A stretch of DNA of 64,000 nucleotides from NCBI GenBank assembly GCA_016715065.1, contig JADKBN010000003.1:1-64000 (forward strand), read 5' to 3'. Both the position numbers and the translations under genes were made by a program. The notes below the pieces were generated by a model, which was not told where the DNA came from, ran no database searches, and saw only the letters and a list, made by a program, of their open reading frames with translations. The DNA is from Fibrobacterota bacterium (GTDB lineage Bacteria; Fibrobacterota; Fibrobacteria; UBA5070). Of the stretch, positions 42,891-52,393 are shown one piece after another (positions within the stretch are counted from its first letter, which is position 1; each line of letters opens with the position of its first letter).

Positions 42891-43856
42891 ATGTCCGCCC
42901 ATCCCGTCCTGGAACTCATGGCTCGTCGGCTCAAAGAGCGCAGCGAACCGGCCCATCGCAAGGATGCGTTCCGCCTGGCTTTGGTCGCCGAGGGAGGGGC
43001 CATGCGGGGCGTGGTTTCCAGCGGCATGTTGTGGGCCCTGGAAGAAGCGGGATTCCTGCCGTGCTTCGATCTTGCCGTGGGGTGCTCGGCGGGGGCGATG
43101 AACGCGTCTTCCTTCCTGGCCGGAGTGGCCGGCGCCTGCACCCGCGAGTACGCCCAGGAGTTCCGTTCCACGCGGTTCATCCAGCCGGCGCGGGTCCTGC
43201 TGGGGCGGCCGGTGATCGACCTCGACTACTCCCTGGATTTTTCCAGCACCATCTTGGATGCGGGCCGGTTCCAACGCGTGCTGGAAAGCCCGATTCCCTT
43301 GCACTGCGTGGCCACGGATGTGGACCAGGCCCGCCGCGCGCTCTTGTCCGATTTCCAAAGCCAAGACGAACTGCGCCGGGCGCTGAAAGCCAGTTCCTGT
43401 CTGCCGTTGGTGGCGGGAGACCCGGTGGAGTTTCGTGGCCACCGCTACATGGACGGCGGAATCACCGAAGGCATTCCCGTCGCCTCCGCCCGCGAGCTGG
43501 GGGCCACCCACGCCTTGGTGCTGCAGACCCGGCCTCGCGGATTGCGCTACCCGACTCCCAAGGGGCTCTTCCTGCGTCTGGTCGAACTGCGCCTGGGCCG
43601 GTTCCATCCGGTGCTGCCCACCTTGTACCGTCGGCGCAACCACGTCTACGACGAGACCTGCGATCTGCTGGACATCGAGCAGGCCAAGGGGGAGGAGGCG
43701 CTTCCTTCCGTTTTCTGTCTGCGCCTGCCAGAAGGATCCCCCACGGTCTCGCACCTGGAGCGACGCCCCCATGTGCTGCGCGAACGCGCCGCCGCCGCGC
43801 GCGAACACGCCCGGCAGGAATTGTCCGTACCGGTCCTTTCCCTGGCCGGGCGCTGA
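42891..43856 (+). CDS. Patatin-like phospholipase
   Basis: 321 residues from ATG 42891. Patatin-domain motifs: oxyanion loop ALVAEGGAMRG, nucleophile elbow VGCSAGAMN (GxSxG) and catalytic Asp in YMDGGITEGIP. These enzymes hydrolyse acyl chains of phospholipids with a Ser-Asp dyad. The layout resembles bacterial YjjU-type proteins, including a basic C-terminal tail (SHLERRPHVLRERAAAAREHA). No signal peptide, so cytoplasmic or membrane-associated. Monocistronic; convergent with the histidine kinase gene 15 bp away. Confidence 0.9.
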   Translation: MSAHPVLELMARRLKERSEPAHRKDAFRLALVAEGGAMRGVVSSGMLWALEEAGFLPCFDLAVGCSAGAMNASSFLAGVAGACTREYAQEFRSTRFIQPARVLLGRPVIDLDYSLDFSSTILDAGRFQRVLESPIPLHCVATDVDQARRALLSDFQSQDELRRALKASSCLPLVAGDPVEFRGHRYMDGGITEGIPVASARELGATHALVLQTRPRGLRYPTPKGLFLRLVELRLGRFHPVLPTLYRRRNHVYDETCDLLDIEQAKGEEALPSVFCLRLPEGSPTVSHLERRPHVLRERAAAAREHARQELSVPVLSLAGR

Positions 43857-43870
43857 CGCCCTCCCCGGGC

Positions 43871-45604
43871 TCAGGCGATTTCGCGATCCAGGAGCCGGGC
43901 GGCCGCTTCCAGGAGGTCGCGCTGCTGGAAAGGCTTGCGGACCACCACCACATCGCTGTCGGGATGGAGCCTTTCCAAGGCGGCATCCGACTCGCCGGTC
44001 AGGAGGATGACGGGGATGCGAGGCATGCCGGCATCCGACCGCAACAGGGCCACCATCTCGATCCCGTCCATGCGCGGCATCTGGTTGTCGGTCACGATGA
44101 GGTCGGGACGAAGCTCGCGGGCGAGACGGAGCGCTTCCTCGCCGTCGCAGGCGAGGACAATTTTCGCAATCCGTCCCAACACCTTTTCCAGCAGATGGCG
44201 CATCATCGGCTGGTCGTCTGCCACCAGCACCAACGATCCCTCCCGCTTGCGGAAATCCTGCTCGGGTGGTGTCGGCGCGAGTGGCGTCGGCTCCGTCGGG
44301 ATGTTTTCCACCATGATCCGCGAACCTTCCATCACCAGCTCGAACCGACTGCCGTGGCCCAAGTGGCTTTCCACATGGATGCGACCTCCATGGGCCTCGA
44401 CGATTTCCTTGACCAGCGACAACCCGATTCCCGCTCCCTGCGTATGCGTGCCCGGGCCCCGGTCGATCTGCTGGAACCGCTCGAAGATCCGAGGGATGGC
44501 CTCGTTGGCGATGCCCTCGCCTCCGTCCACGACCGCGATCACCACATCGCTGTGGCCCCGGGTCTCCAGATGGATCTCCACGTTCCGTCCGGAGGGTGTG
44601 AACTTGAATGCGTTGGAGATCAGATTGAACAGCGCCGTTTCCATCCGCACCGGGTCCAAGAGGGCGAAGACGCGTTCGGGGGGAACCACCACCGCGAAGG
44701 CGATGCCGCGGGCATGCGCCACGCTGGAAAACCCCGGCCGGAATTTGTCCAGCCACGCGACCACATCCAGGGTTTCCAGATCCAGCTTGGCGATCCCCAA
44801 TTGGAACCTCTGGAAATCCAACAGTTCCTCGCTTTGGCGATGCAGTTGGTTTAGAGCGGCGGCAAGGCTCTCCAGCCGCTGGCGGTCGGCTGGAGATCTG
44901 CCGCGGGCCAGTTCGTCGGTGAGGCACAAGGCCACCGCCAACGGCGTGCGCAGGTCGTGGGCCACGTTGGCGGTGAATTCGTCCTTGGAACGGTCCAGTT
45001 CGCGTAGCCGGATGTTCTGTTTTTCCAGGAGATCGGATTGGTCCTCGATGTGGCGTTGGGCTCTTCGCCAAACATGCACGCAGGTTGCCATCATGGTGGT
45101 CATGAAGAACACCACCGCCAGGACCGGAAGCTCCTGTTTGCCGATTTCTGACCAGTTTGTGGCGACAACAGCGAGCGAAACACCCACCAATCCCAGTGGC
45201 AAGTCGATTCCACGCAGGGTGATCGGCAAGGTGACGGCGAAGCAGACCAGGCTCATCTGCCAGTAGACGTTCCGGTCGTTCAGGAAGTACAGATGCCAGG
45301 GAAGCCACCCCACCCCGACCACGGAGTGCGTGAACCATAGCCACCGCTCCGATTTTCCCCAGGTCGCCGGTTTCCAGGCTCTGCTCCACACCCATGCGCA
45401 AACGAGACCCAGAAAAATCCTGTATTCCATGGTTTCCCGCAGATGCAGGATCCTGTCACAGAAAAATCCGTAGGTCGGCCAGAGGATGGCCGCCACCGGG
45501 GCAAGCCACAAGGCGAGGTCGCGATAATCGCGGATGTTTTCGCGCGAAGATCTCTTCCAGAGCTTGCGACCGAACCGAAGCCAAACGCTTCGCATCGCAG
45601 GCAT
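43871..45604 (-). CDS. Hybrid sensor histidine kinase/response regulator
   Basis: 577 residues from ATG 45604. The N-terminal 190 residues contain five to six membrane helices (DLALWLAPVAAILWPTYGFF, LPVLAVVFFMTTMMATCV), so the sensor is in the membrane. Next come a coiled coil, the phosphoacceptor His in FTANVAHDLRTPLAVAL, and the ATPase boxes N (LFNLISNAFKF), G1 (VVDGGEGI) and G2 (TQGAGIGLSLVKEI). A C-terminal receiver domain follows with phospho-Asp in LIVTDNQMPRMDG and Lys in VVVRKPF. No output domain, so the signal must pass to another protein. No cognate regulator adjoins; the stimulus is unknown. Confidence 0.93.
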   Translation of the reverse strand: MPAMRSVWLRFGRKLWKRSSRENIRDYRDLALWLAPVAAILWPTYGFFCDRILHLRETMEYRIFLGLVCAWVWSRAWKPATWGKSERWLWFTHSVVGVGWLPWHLYFLNDRNVYWQMSLVCFAVTLPITLRGIDLPLGLVGVSLAVVATNWSEIGKQELPVLAVVFFMTTMMATCVHVWRRAQRHIEDQSDLLEKQNIRLRELDRSKDEFTANVAHDLRTPLAVALCLTDELARGRSPADRQRLESLAAALNQLHRQSEELLDFQRFQLGIAKLDLETLDVVAWLDKFRPGFSSVAHARGIAFAVVVPPERVFALLDPVRMETALFNLISNAFKFTPSGRNVEIHLETRGHSDVVIAVVDGGEGIANEAIPRIFERFQQIDRGPGTHTQGAGIGLSLVKEIVEAHGGRIHVESHLGHGSRFELVMEGSRIMVENIPTEPTPLAPTPPEQDFRKREGSLVLVADDQPMMRHLLEKVLGRIAKIVLACDGEEALRLARELRPDLIVTDNQMPRMDGIEMVALLRSDAGMPRIPVILLTGESDAALERLHPDSDVVVVRKPFQQRDLLEAAARLLDREIA

Positions 45605-45859
45605 GCTCAACGGGCGAGTCTCGTCGGAGATCCAGGCATGGGTGGTCTGCTCGTGGCGAAGGGAGGAAGGAGGGTCGATCGGGCCGCAGGGGACAATTTT
45701 CGCTTGGGAAGCGACGGACCCCTGCAATGGGGAAAGTTGCGCATACAAGAGCGATTGCCGGGTGCGGGTTTTTAGGTTTCTGGAAAAAGGACGATCGGCA
45801 CCGGACGGCGAGGGATCGGCTTTGGGGAAGCCTTGCAGGTCAGCCTCTGGAGGGCTTGG

Positions 45860-46384
45860 ATGAAACCGATGGTGGAAGTTCGAGGGCATCAAGGGATATC
45901 ATCCGCCGCACCCACCAGGCGCTGCGGTCTTTGGATGTGGATCTTCGGGATCCTCTTTGTTTTGGTGGGGCATTCGTTCGGGCGCGAAATGGACATCCGC
46001 TTTTTGGAACTGTCCAAACCCACGCTGGACTTCCGGTGCGCCGATAGCGCGATGTACAAGGAATTCGCTCAGGTCCAGAAGTTGGAGACCAATCTCTGGC
46101 GCGTCCGGTGCCGGATCGACTCGTTGTCCCACATCCAGACCGGCCGATTCCACCATGCCACCGAGCCTTTCGGGTTGCTCCGCTTGTGCGCTGGACCATC
46201 CGAATGCATCGATCTCCAGGATGACCAGGTCCGTCGGATCTGCCAGGTGGTGGATTCCGCCCAGGCCTGCGTCGAAACGCCCTACGACAGGCGGATCATT
46301 TCCCCCGATCTCGCCGTGTTCGGCCTGGTGACCCTTTTCGTGGTGGGAATCGTTTCTCTTTTGGATGGGCTAGACAAAATATGA
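45860..46384 (+). CDS. Membrane-anchored protein of unknown function
   Basis: 174 residues from ATG 45860, preceded by GGAGG. A hydrophobic segment near residue 30 (MWIFGILFVLVGHSFG) and another at the C-terminus (AVFGLVTLFVVGIVSLL) frame a Cys-rich middle (FRCADSAM, WRVRCRIDSL, RLCAGPSECIDL, ICQVVDSAQAC). Cysteines and segments suggest an exported domain anchored at both ends. Its stop overlaps the next start (ATGA). First gene of a coupled operon of unknown exported proteins running to about 51.0 kb. No family recognised. Confidence 0.6.
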   Translation: MKPMVEVRGHQGISSAAPTRRCGLWMWIFGILFVLVGHSFGREMDIRFLELSKPTLDFRCADSAMYKEFAQVQKLETNLWRVRCRIDSLSHIQTGRFHHATEPFGLLRLCAGPSECIDLQDDQVRRICQVVDSAQACVETPYDRRIISPDLAVFGLVTLFVVGIVSLLDGLDKI

Positions 46385-47304
46385 CATACTCCACGCGGCC
46401 TTTCCGACAGGCAATCGGTCGCGGTTTCCTCTTCCCGAAGGGCATCCCTGCGACTCGATCGGGTACGGAAAGGTTCAGTCTCGCGGCTTTCGTGCAGCTG
46501 GTGATCGCCGCCTTTCTGGGCGCATGTTCGTCCAGTGTCGAATCCGAAGTCGAAAGGCCTGCCCAGGATTGGCATTTCGAGTCGGATTTCGACGAGGCTC
46601 GTCAACTGGTGGACTTGTTTCACGCGGACTTGAGCGCGTGGACCAATGTCCAGTGCGTGCAGCCCGAGGGGTCCCAAGCCTCGATGCCGGTCGGGCTGGC
46701 GGTGGTTTGCGGTGCCAACACCATCGGTCTGGATACGGGGCGCGCCGATTCCGGACCCGCCTCGTTGCGCATGGATGCTTCGCCGACAGGAGCGAGCGTT
46801 TCCAAGGCCGCCATCGCCAAGCAGGGAATGGATTTCCGGCCCGGCGACCGGATCACGGCGCGATTTCGCCTGTACCTGGAGGACAACGGATCGGCGGAGA
46901 ATCTCTTCTTGATGGATTTCGAATCGACGGAAAAGCTGGGGTATCCCGGGCGTCGACTGGCTCTCTCCAGCGGCCAGGAACTGATGTTGGAATCGAAGAA
47001 CACCGGTGGAGCCTTTGGGTCCGGACCGAATTTCCGCCAAGCCTCCGCGGCCAAAATGCCATTGCCGAAGGGTAGGTGGGTCTCGATCCGGTTGGAGCTG
47101 GATCTCGCCAGGGATGGGCAGGGTGGAGTCAAAATCTGGCAGGATGATGTTCTGGTCCTGGAAGCGAGGGGGCAGACGTTTCCGACGGAGCCGGAGATCA
47201 CACGCTACGACTGGATGGAGTTGGGGATCACGGCGAACTCCAGCGCCTCTTCCCAGCGCTTGTGGCTGGACGACGTTTCCCTTTCCAGGACCGGATCCCG
47301 GTAG
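46381..47304 (+). CDS. Lipoprotein with lectin/polysaccharide-lyase-like fold
   Basis: 307 residues. A hydrophobic stretch ending LGACSSS looks like a lipobox, though it is about 40 residues from the ATG, so a later start is possible. The rest fits a concanavalin-like jelly-roll: DWHFESDFDEARQL, RITARFRLYLEDNGSAENLFLMDFES, GRWVSIRLELDLARDGQGGVKIW and RLWLDDVSLSRTG, as in polysaccharide lyases and carbohydrate-binding proteins. No catalytic residue can be assigned. Coupled to the gene upstream by 4 bases. Confidence 0.6.
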   Translation: MTYSTRPFRQAIGRGFLFPKGIPATRSGTERFSLAAFVQLVIAAFLGACSSSVESEVERPAQDWHFESDFDEARQLVDLFHADLSAWTNVQCVQPEGSQASMPVGLAVVCGANTIGLDTGRADSGPASLRMDASPTGASVSKAAIAKQGMDFRPGDRITARFRLYLEDNGSAENLFLMDFESTEKLGYPGRRLALSSGQELMLESKNTGGAFGSGPNFRQASAAKMPLPKGRWVSIRLELDLARDGQGGVKIWQDDVLVLEARGQTFPTEPEITRYDWMELGITANSSASSQRLWLDDVSLSRTGSR

Positions 47305-47394
47305 CGATCTCCGCTCGGCCCGAGTTTTCCATGCCATGGAAGTATTTTTGGGGACGTCGTTTTGGCTCGCAGTCCCCACAGCCCAGGATGCCCC

Positions 47395-48843
47395 ATGTTG
47401 AACATCCCCTCATCGCTTCGTTGGATGATCCTTGCCATGGCTCTGGCCGTCGTCGCGATCCTGGTGGCCACCCGAGGGGGGAATGCCCCGGCGGCATCCG
47501 GTGCGGAGGTGAACGTGCGATGCGACACCGCCACCGCTCCCGAAGAAATGCGGGCGTGGATCCACGAAGCCCTCTACCTCAGCGGGATCGAGGATCGTGA
47601 CAGCCTTTGTTTGGTACGTTCGAACGGGCGCTGGGTGGCCGATTTCCGGAATCTCCCCCTTTGGGCGCTACCCCCGGAAAATCGATCCTTCATGATCCAG
47701 CAACTGTTCCCGGATTCCATACGGTTCGACGGAGCGAGCGTGTGCGTCGAGCCTTCCAGGGAAGTCCGTGATTGGTTGGATCGGATCCGTCCCGATTGGA
47801 AAAGTGGCCAGCGGTGCTCGGGAGCCCATCAGCAGGAGATCTTGAAGCGATGGCTGGCCGAGGTCGCCGGCTGGATCGCCCTCAAGGACCAATCGCTGGA
47901 CGAGCAAGGTCGGGTTGCCCGATTGTCGCTGGCCTGCAATGACCAGGTGCGGGCGTTTCCATTGGGACGCCTGCTGCCTTTGCGAAATCTCCAGAGCCTG
48001 GAGTTGGAGGGATGCCAACTCGATGCGGACCAGACCCGGTTCGAGTACATGGCGGTGGATCGGTTGGTGCTCCGAAAGGTCCCCGATCGTCGTCTGAATC
48101 TGTCCGCGTTGCGGGGTTTGGATACGCTGTGGGTGGACGGCGGGAGGCTCGCTTGGCTGGACGTTCCCCAAGGGTGCCCGATCGGACGCGACGAATGCCT
48201 TCCCGAGGAACGGATGGTCCCCCGCGACATCCGCCTTTCGCGGATCCCTTTGTGCGATCCGAGACTGGAAGCGGCCCTCGATTCCTTGGGTGCGGTCCGT
48301 GAGAACACCAGCTGCGAAGGATACCCGTCGGAAATCGTCAATTTCGTGCAGGATTTGTCCGACCGGTTCCAGGAACAGACCTCGAAGGAGGTCTTCATCA
48401 ACCCCAATCCGGAGGCCAAGTCGCTGTCCGAGAGGTTGCGCAAGCACGATGTTCCCCGAAAAACCCGATGGCGCGACATCGAGCCGGGGGAATTCAGTTG
48501 CATGCGCGGGGACGCGTTTCTTGCCGATACGGTGAGGATCGGCGAGGATTGGATGGTCAAGCCCACGTTGGGGACCTTCTACATCGGCGAGGAGCACCCG
48601 CCCTCCCGGTCCTTGCCGTCCATCGGAGCGAGCAAGGTGGAAGTCGACGACCTCATGCCGGCGGCCATGTTCTCCACGAACGATTTCATGGTCTACGGCT
48701 CGGCCCAGGGAGGTGTGGATTTGATCCTGCATTTCGATGCCAGCGGCAACCTGGATGCCCTCTGGTTTCCGCAAGGGTGCTGGTCTCAGTACTGGCTGAC
48801 ACAGTTCTTCAAGGATCACGAATACATCGAGGAGGGAGAATGA
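47395..48843 (+). CDS. Exported protein of unknown function
   Basis: 482 residues from ATG 47395 with an N-terminal signal or anchor (WMILAMALAVVAILVATRGG). The middle has leucine-rich-like spacing (LLPLRNLQSLELEGCQLDAD, DRRLNLSALRGLDTLWVDGG), with conserved-looking cysteines elsewhere. The C-terminal half contains LTLGTFYIGEE-like beta segments. I recognise no family. Stop and next start overlap (ATGA), so it belongs to the coupled operon. Confidence 0.6.
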   Translation: MLNIPSSLRWMILAMALAVVAILVATRGGNAPAASGAEVNVRCDTATAPEEMRAWIHEALYLSGIEDRDSLCLVRSNGRWVADFRNLPLWALPPENRSFMIQQLFPDSIRFDGASVCVEPSREVRDWLDRIRPDWKSGQRCSGAHQQEILKRWLAEVAGWIALKDQSLDEQGRVARLSLACNDQVRAFPLGRLLPLRNLQSLELEGCQLDADQTRFEYMAVDRLVLRKVPDRRLNLSALRGLDTLWVDGGRLAWLDVPQGCPIGRDECLPEERMVPRDIRLSRIPLCDPRLEAALDSLGAVRENTSCEGYPSEIVNFVQDLSDRFQEQTSKEVFINPNPEAKSLSERLRKHDVPRKTRWRDIEPGEFSCMRGDAFLADTVRIGEDWMVKPTLGTFYIGEEHPPSRSLPSIGASKVEVDDLMPAAMFSTNDFMVYGSAQGGVDLILHFDASGNLDALWFPQGCWSQYWLTQFFKDHEYIEEGE

Positions 48844-50276
48844 ACGGACGGAGTCCATCCGGACATAGGTTCGCTGGGAAGGCGGTTGGATTTCTTCTTG
48901 TCTTGGGTGCCCTGTTTGGGGGCGTGTCGTGCCGGTCCACGCAATCAGCCGGGCCGGACCCCTTTGTTGAAGCGCGCCGGATCCTGGATTCTGTGGGAAT
49001 CCGCACCGACACCATCCACTGGGATACGACGGATTCCAGCGTCGTGATCGAGTTGGATACCGCCCAAAGCCACCTGGACAGCTTCCGGAGGTGGCACCCT
49101 TTGCGGGAGAGCCGCATTGGCGATCATCCGCAGCTGGTTCGCCCCCTCGACCATTCACCCTTCCGACGGGTGGTGGAGATCCTGGGAGCGCCGCGTGTGT
49201 ACATCGTGGCGGTGAAGCCCGCCTTCGTGAGGGAATTTCCCGATGGTCGCCGCGAGCCAGGGCCTCTCGGCCGAACGTATTGGATGCAGATTTCCTTCGA
49301 TCGTGCCAAGCACCGGATCATCAAGGCGATCTATCTGAGCGCCTGGGAGATCGACGAACTCCTGGATCCTTCCGATTGGACGGAAATCGACCGCAAGACG
49401 GCCGGCCTGCGCAAGAACGGCATGGCTGGTCCGGAGCTTGCCGCCCTGGATACCGCGCTGGTCCGGTGGATCGGCCAGGCCGACCACGGAACATGGAAGG
49501 ACCTGCCCCAAGGGGCCAGACTTTCGGGAACGACGTTGATCTTGGACACCACCTTTCCCAGGCCGTGGTGCAAGGGTTTGCGAGTGGGCGACAGCCTGGA
49601 AAAGGTGGTTCGTGTTTTGGGCAAACCCGGTTTCGATCAGCTCGGAGTGCCGTTCTACAACGCTTCCGGTTTCTTGTTGGGGATGCCCGGAAATGGGCAA
49701 CTGATCCTGGGGATCGGTCCGGACTCCGTCCCGGCGCCCCAAGACCTGCTGCCCCGAGTGGTGCTGGCCTTGCGCAAGCGCGAACCGATCGACACCATCC
49801 CGTTTTGGAATCGGCGCGACACCATGCCCAATGGCTCGATCCTCTATGAAGGTTTGCGGGGACTGCGCGTGGATTTGAATCCCCAGGCCGATTCCGCCGT
49901 GGTGTACGTGCACAGCGACTTCGCTGGCCGTCTGGTGGATCCGGTTCCGCCGCGTCACCGGGTGTGGATCCAGTATGTGAATCTCGATCTTGTTGCCACG
50001 CGGATGACGTTGGATCTGGCGATGTTGAAGGGCAAGGACGTTCTGAACACGGTCTGGGGGACCACCCCTTCGGGAGATTTTCGCCTGGAGTACAACGGAC
50101 TTCCCGGAGCCTACCAAGGGTTCGTGGTCAAGGATCTCCGCGGCGGAAGACCCGATTGCCACATCCTTGGACGACTCCTTACGTTGGAACTTGTCGGTGA
50201 CCACGGTTATCGGGAAAGGAATGGAGACAAGGTGGTGGAGGGCGAGATCGAGGAGTTGTGGAGCCGATGCCGATGA
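48840..50276 (+). CDS. Lipoprotein of unknown function
   Basis: 478 residues. The signal peptide ends in a lipobox (LGALFGGVSC), so it is lipid-anchored. The mature part has two similar stretches around residues 95 and 240 (SPFRRVVEILGAPRVYIV; GDSLEKVVRVLGKPGFDQLG), resembling SmpA/BamE-like or DUF repeats that start with a helix and V-L-G-x-P. This hints at an internal duplication. The C-terminus has paired cysteines. Coupled on both sides by ATGA overlaps. Confidence 0.6.
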   Translation: MNGRSPSGHRFAGKAVGFLLVLGALFGGVSCRSTQSAGPDPFVEARRILDSVGIRTDTIHWDTTDSSVVIELDTAQSHLDSFRRWHPLRESRIGDHPQLVRPLDHSPFRRVVEILGAPRVYIVAVKPAFVREFPDGRREPGPLGRTYWMQISFDRAKHRIIKAIYLSAWEIDELLDPSDWTEIDRKTAGLRKNGMAGPELAALDTALVRWIGQADHGTWKDLPQGARLSGTTLILDTTFPRPWCKGLRVGDSLEKVVRVLGKPGFDQLGVPFYNASGFLLGMPGNGQLILGIGPDSVPAPQDLLPRVVLALRKREPIDTIPFWNRRDTMPNGSILYEGLRGLRVDLNPQADSAVVYVHSDFAGRLVDPVPPRHRVWIQYVNLDLVATRMTLDLAMLKGKDVLNTVWGTTPSGDFRLEYNGLPGAYQGFVVKDLRGGRPDCHILGRLLTLELVGDHGYRERNGDKVVEGEIEELWSRCR

Positions 50277-51040
50277 CTCGACATCTTCGCCTGCCGATGC
50301 TCCTTGGGACGTTGGTGGTTGCCTGCCTCGGCGAGGAATCATGGGCCACCGAGCGATTTAGCGCCTTCTGCCCGTGCCCGGTGGATTCGGCCGATGTGGT
50401 GCTGGAGCACGAGATTCGCTCCCAGCGCCACCCCGAGGTGGATGGGCGTTTCTCGGAAGGGTTCTGCTGGAAGGAATACCGTGGCGAGGAGGCCAGGAGA
50501 CATTTTCTGGCATCAAAATTCCACTCCGTGCCCGAGCCCATGAACCTGCCGACCCCGTTGGATTCCGAGGGCCATCCCACCGTGACGCCCGAGAGCGCCA
50601 AGGCGACCTTCGAATGGATCTTCCAACACATCGGGCGCGGGTTCGGCGGGGTGGTGGGCCGCACGCGGATCCATGCGGTCGCACGCGAGGGGTTGCGCTT
50701 TTCCCTATCCACCACGTTGGACCGACCGAACGCCAAGGGCCCGGTGCTGAGCGTTCACGGCGAGTTGGTGGTCCACGACACGCTGGCCCTCAGGATGGGC
50801 CTCCAAGAGGTGGTCCACAAGAACGCCAAAATATGTCAGCAATCGGAGGGGACCTCGTGGTGCATCCGCATGCCGAGGGCATCCTCCGAGGTTCTCCGCC
50901 GAGCCCTCGCGACCCCCGCCGATCGCGGGGTGTCCAGTCCGTGGGGAGTGCACACGCCTTCGCTGAAAAAGAGCGATTCGGGATCGGTCTACTTCGCCCT
51001 GCCGCCTGAGCCGTTCGTGCTGTTGAGCAAGGAACGCTAG
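50273..51040 (+). CDS. Exported Cys-containing protein of unknown function
   Basis: 255 residues from ATG 50273, chosen because it overlaps the previous stop as ATGA like the other genes of this operon. Signal peptide RLPMLLGTLVVACLGEESWA; its Cys could also be a lipobox. The mature part starts with FSAFCPCPVDSADVV and ends FALPPEPFVLLSKER. No family recognised. Last gene of the operon; the convergent Mur ligase ends 6 bp away. Confidence 0.6.
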   Translation: MTRHLRLPMLLGTLVVACLGEESWATERFSAFCPCPVDSADVVLEHEIRSQRHPEVDGRFSEGFCWKEYRGEEARRHFLASKFHSVPEPMNLPTPLDSEGHPTVTPESAKATFEWIFQHIGRGFGGVVGRTRIHAVAREGLRFSLSTTLDRPNAKGPVLSVHGELVVHDTLALRMGLQEVVHKNAKICQQSEGTSWCIRMPRASSEVLRRALATPADRGVSSPWGVHTPSLKKSDSGSVYFALPPEPFVLLSKER

Positions 51041-51046
51041 GACGAG

Positions 51047-52393
51047 CTATCCCAACCCCGCCAGCACCGACTTCGCGAACTGGGGCAGGTCGGGATCGCG
51101 GGCGCCCATGGAATAGACCACGTCTCCGCTTTGGGCAATCCGGGCGATCTCGGCAGGGATCTCCGCACGGCTGGCCGGGCAGTGCACGTTGCCTTGGATC
51201 TTCGCGACAAGATCTGTCGAGGAGATGCTCCGGTCGGCGGTGCCGCCCGCGTCGTAGACCGGAGCGATCCACAATTGGTCTTGCGGGCGCAACGCCTTGC
51301 TGAAGGATTGTGCGAAGTCGTCCAGCAGAAAGCGCAACGGGCCGAACCCGTGGGGCTGGAAGATCGCCAGCACCCGGCCCGTTCCAGCGGCCAGTTGTGC
51401 GGCCGAAAGCCCGGCTTCCACCTTGGCGGGGTTGTGGGCGAAGTCGTCGAACACCCGCACGCCCCGGGCCTCGCCCAAAAATTCGTGGCGTCGACCCACC
51501 CCCGCGAACGTGGCCAAGGCACGAGCGCCGGTGACCAGATCCACACCGGCCACGATGCCCACGGCCAAGGCGGCCAGTGCGTTTTCCAGCGTGTGCATGC
51601 CGGGGCATGGGACAGAAAATGGCACTTCTCCCAATTTGAATTCCACCCTGTCGGCCAGGAGGCGGATGTCGGTGGGGAGGGGGAGGCTGGAGTGGTGCAC
51701 GCCAAAGCACGTGGCGCCGGGTCCGCCGATCTCCAGGCAGTCGGCGCGGTCGCCGTGCACCACGAAGGTCTTGCTCTGGTTGCGGAAGGTTCCAAAGATC
51801 TCGCGCAGTTCGGAGAGCTCCTTGTGGTCGCGGTCCAGGTTCAGCAGCAGCCCAACCTCGGGATGGTAGCGCACCAACGACCCGTCGGATTCGTCGGCCT
51901 CGATCACCAGCCATTCGCCCGAGCCGCCCCAGGCGTTGCCCCAGTGCCCCTGGTTGGACAATTCCCGTAGCACCGCCCCGGAGATCACGGAAGGATCCAA
52001 GCCCGCCTCGCGCAGGACGCGATAGACCATGGCAGTGACGGTGGACTTGCCGCTGGTGCCGGAAACCGCGATGCAGCGCGTGCGCGCGGCGATTTCGGCC
52101 AGGGCCTCCGATCTGTGGATAATCCTGTTTCCCTGTTCGCGGGCCTTCATCACTTCCGGTGTGGTGTCCTCGATGGCCGTGGAGACCACCAGCGTGGCCT
52201 TCGCGTCCAGACCGGCTCCGTCCTGTGGACAGATCTTGGCGCCCGCCGCTTCCAATGCGCGCCGGATGGACTCGCCGCCCCCGCGATCGAACAGGCGATC
52301 GGAGCCGGAAACGGTTTCGCCGCGTCCCAGCAGGTAGAAGGCGATGGCGCTCATGCCCGAGCCGCCGATGCCGGAAAAGTGCCACTGGTTCAC
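51047..52393 (-). CDS. MurC/Mpl-family Mur ligase
   Basis: 448 residues with GTG start overlapping the L,D-transpeptidase stop (GTGA). N-terminal Rossmann part HFSGIGGSGMSAIAFYLL, ATP-binding AVSGTSGKSTVTAM, metal/ligand motif VIEADESDGSLVRY, and C-terminal DDFAHNPAKVEAGL are those of ligases that add L-alanine (MurC) or a recycled peptide (Mpl) to UDP-MurNAc. About 450 residues fits both. The gene is not in a division-cell-wall cluster but is coupled to an L,D-transpeptidase, which favours a peptidoglycan recycling or remodelling role (inference); MurC is the alternative. Confidence 0.85.
   Translation of the reverse strand: MNQWHFSGIGGSGMSAIAFYLLGRGETVSGSDRLFDRGGGESIRRALEAAGAKICPQDGAGLDAKATLVVSTAIEDTTPEVMKAREQGNRIIHRSEALAEIAARTRCIAVSGTSGKSTVTAMVYRVLREAGLDPSVISGAVLRELSNQGHWGNAWGGSGEWLVIEADESDGSLVRYHPEVGLLLNLDRDHKELSELREIFGTFRNQSKTFVVHGDRADCLEIGGPGATCFGVHHSSLPLPTDIRLLADRVEFKLGEVPFSVPCPGMHTLENALAALAVGIVAGVDLVTGARALATFAGVGRRHEFLGEARGVRVFDDFAHNPAKVEAGLSAAQLAAGTGRVLAIFQPHGFGPLRFLLDDFAQSFSKALRPQDQLWIAPVYDAGGTADRSISSTDLVAKIQGNVHCPASRAEIPAEIARIAQSGDVVYSMGARDPDLPQFAKSVLAGLG

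Noticed and set aside
42825..45401. An 858-residue minus-strand frame across patatin and histidine kinase.
   Set aside because: It overlaps two well-supported genes in other frames and has Arg/Pro/Gly-rich shadow composition.
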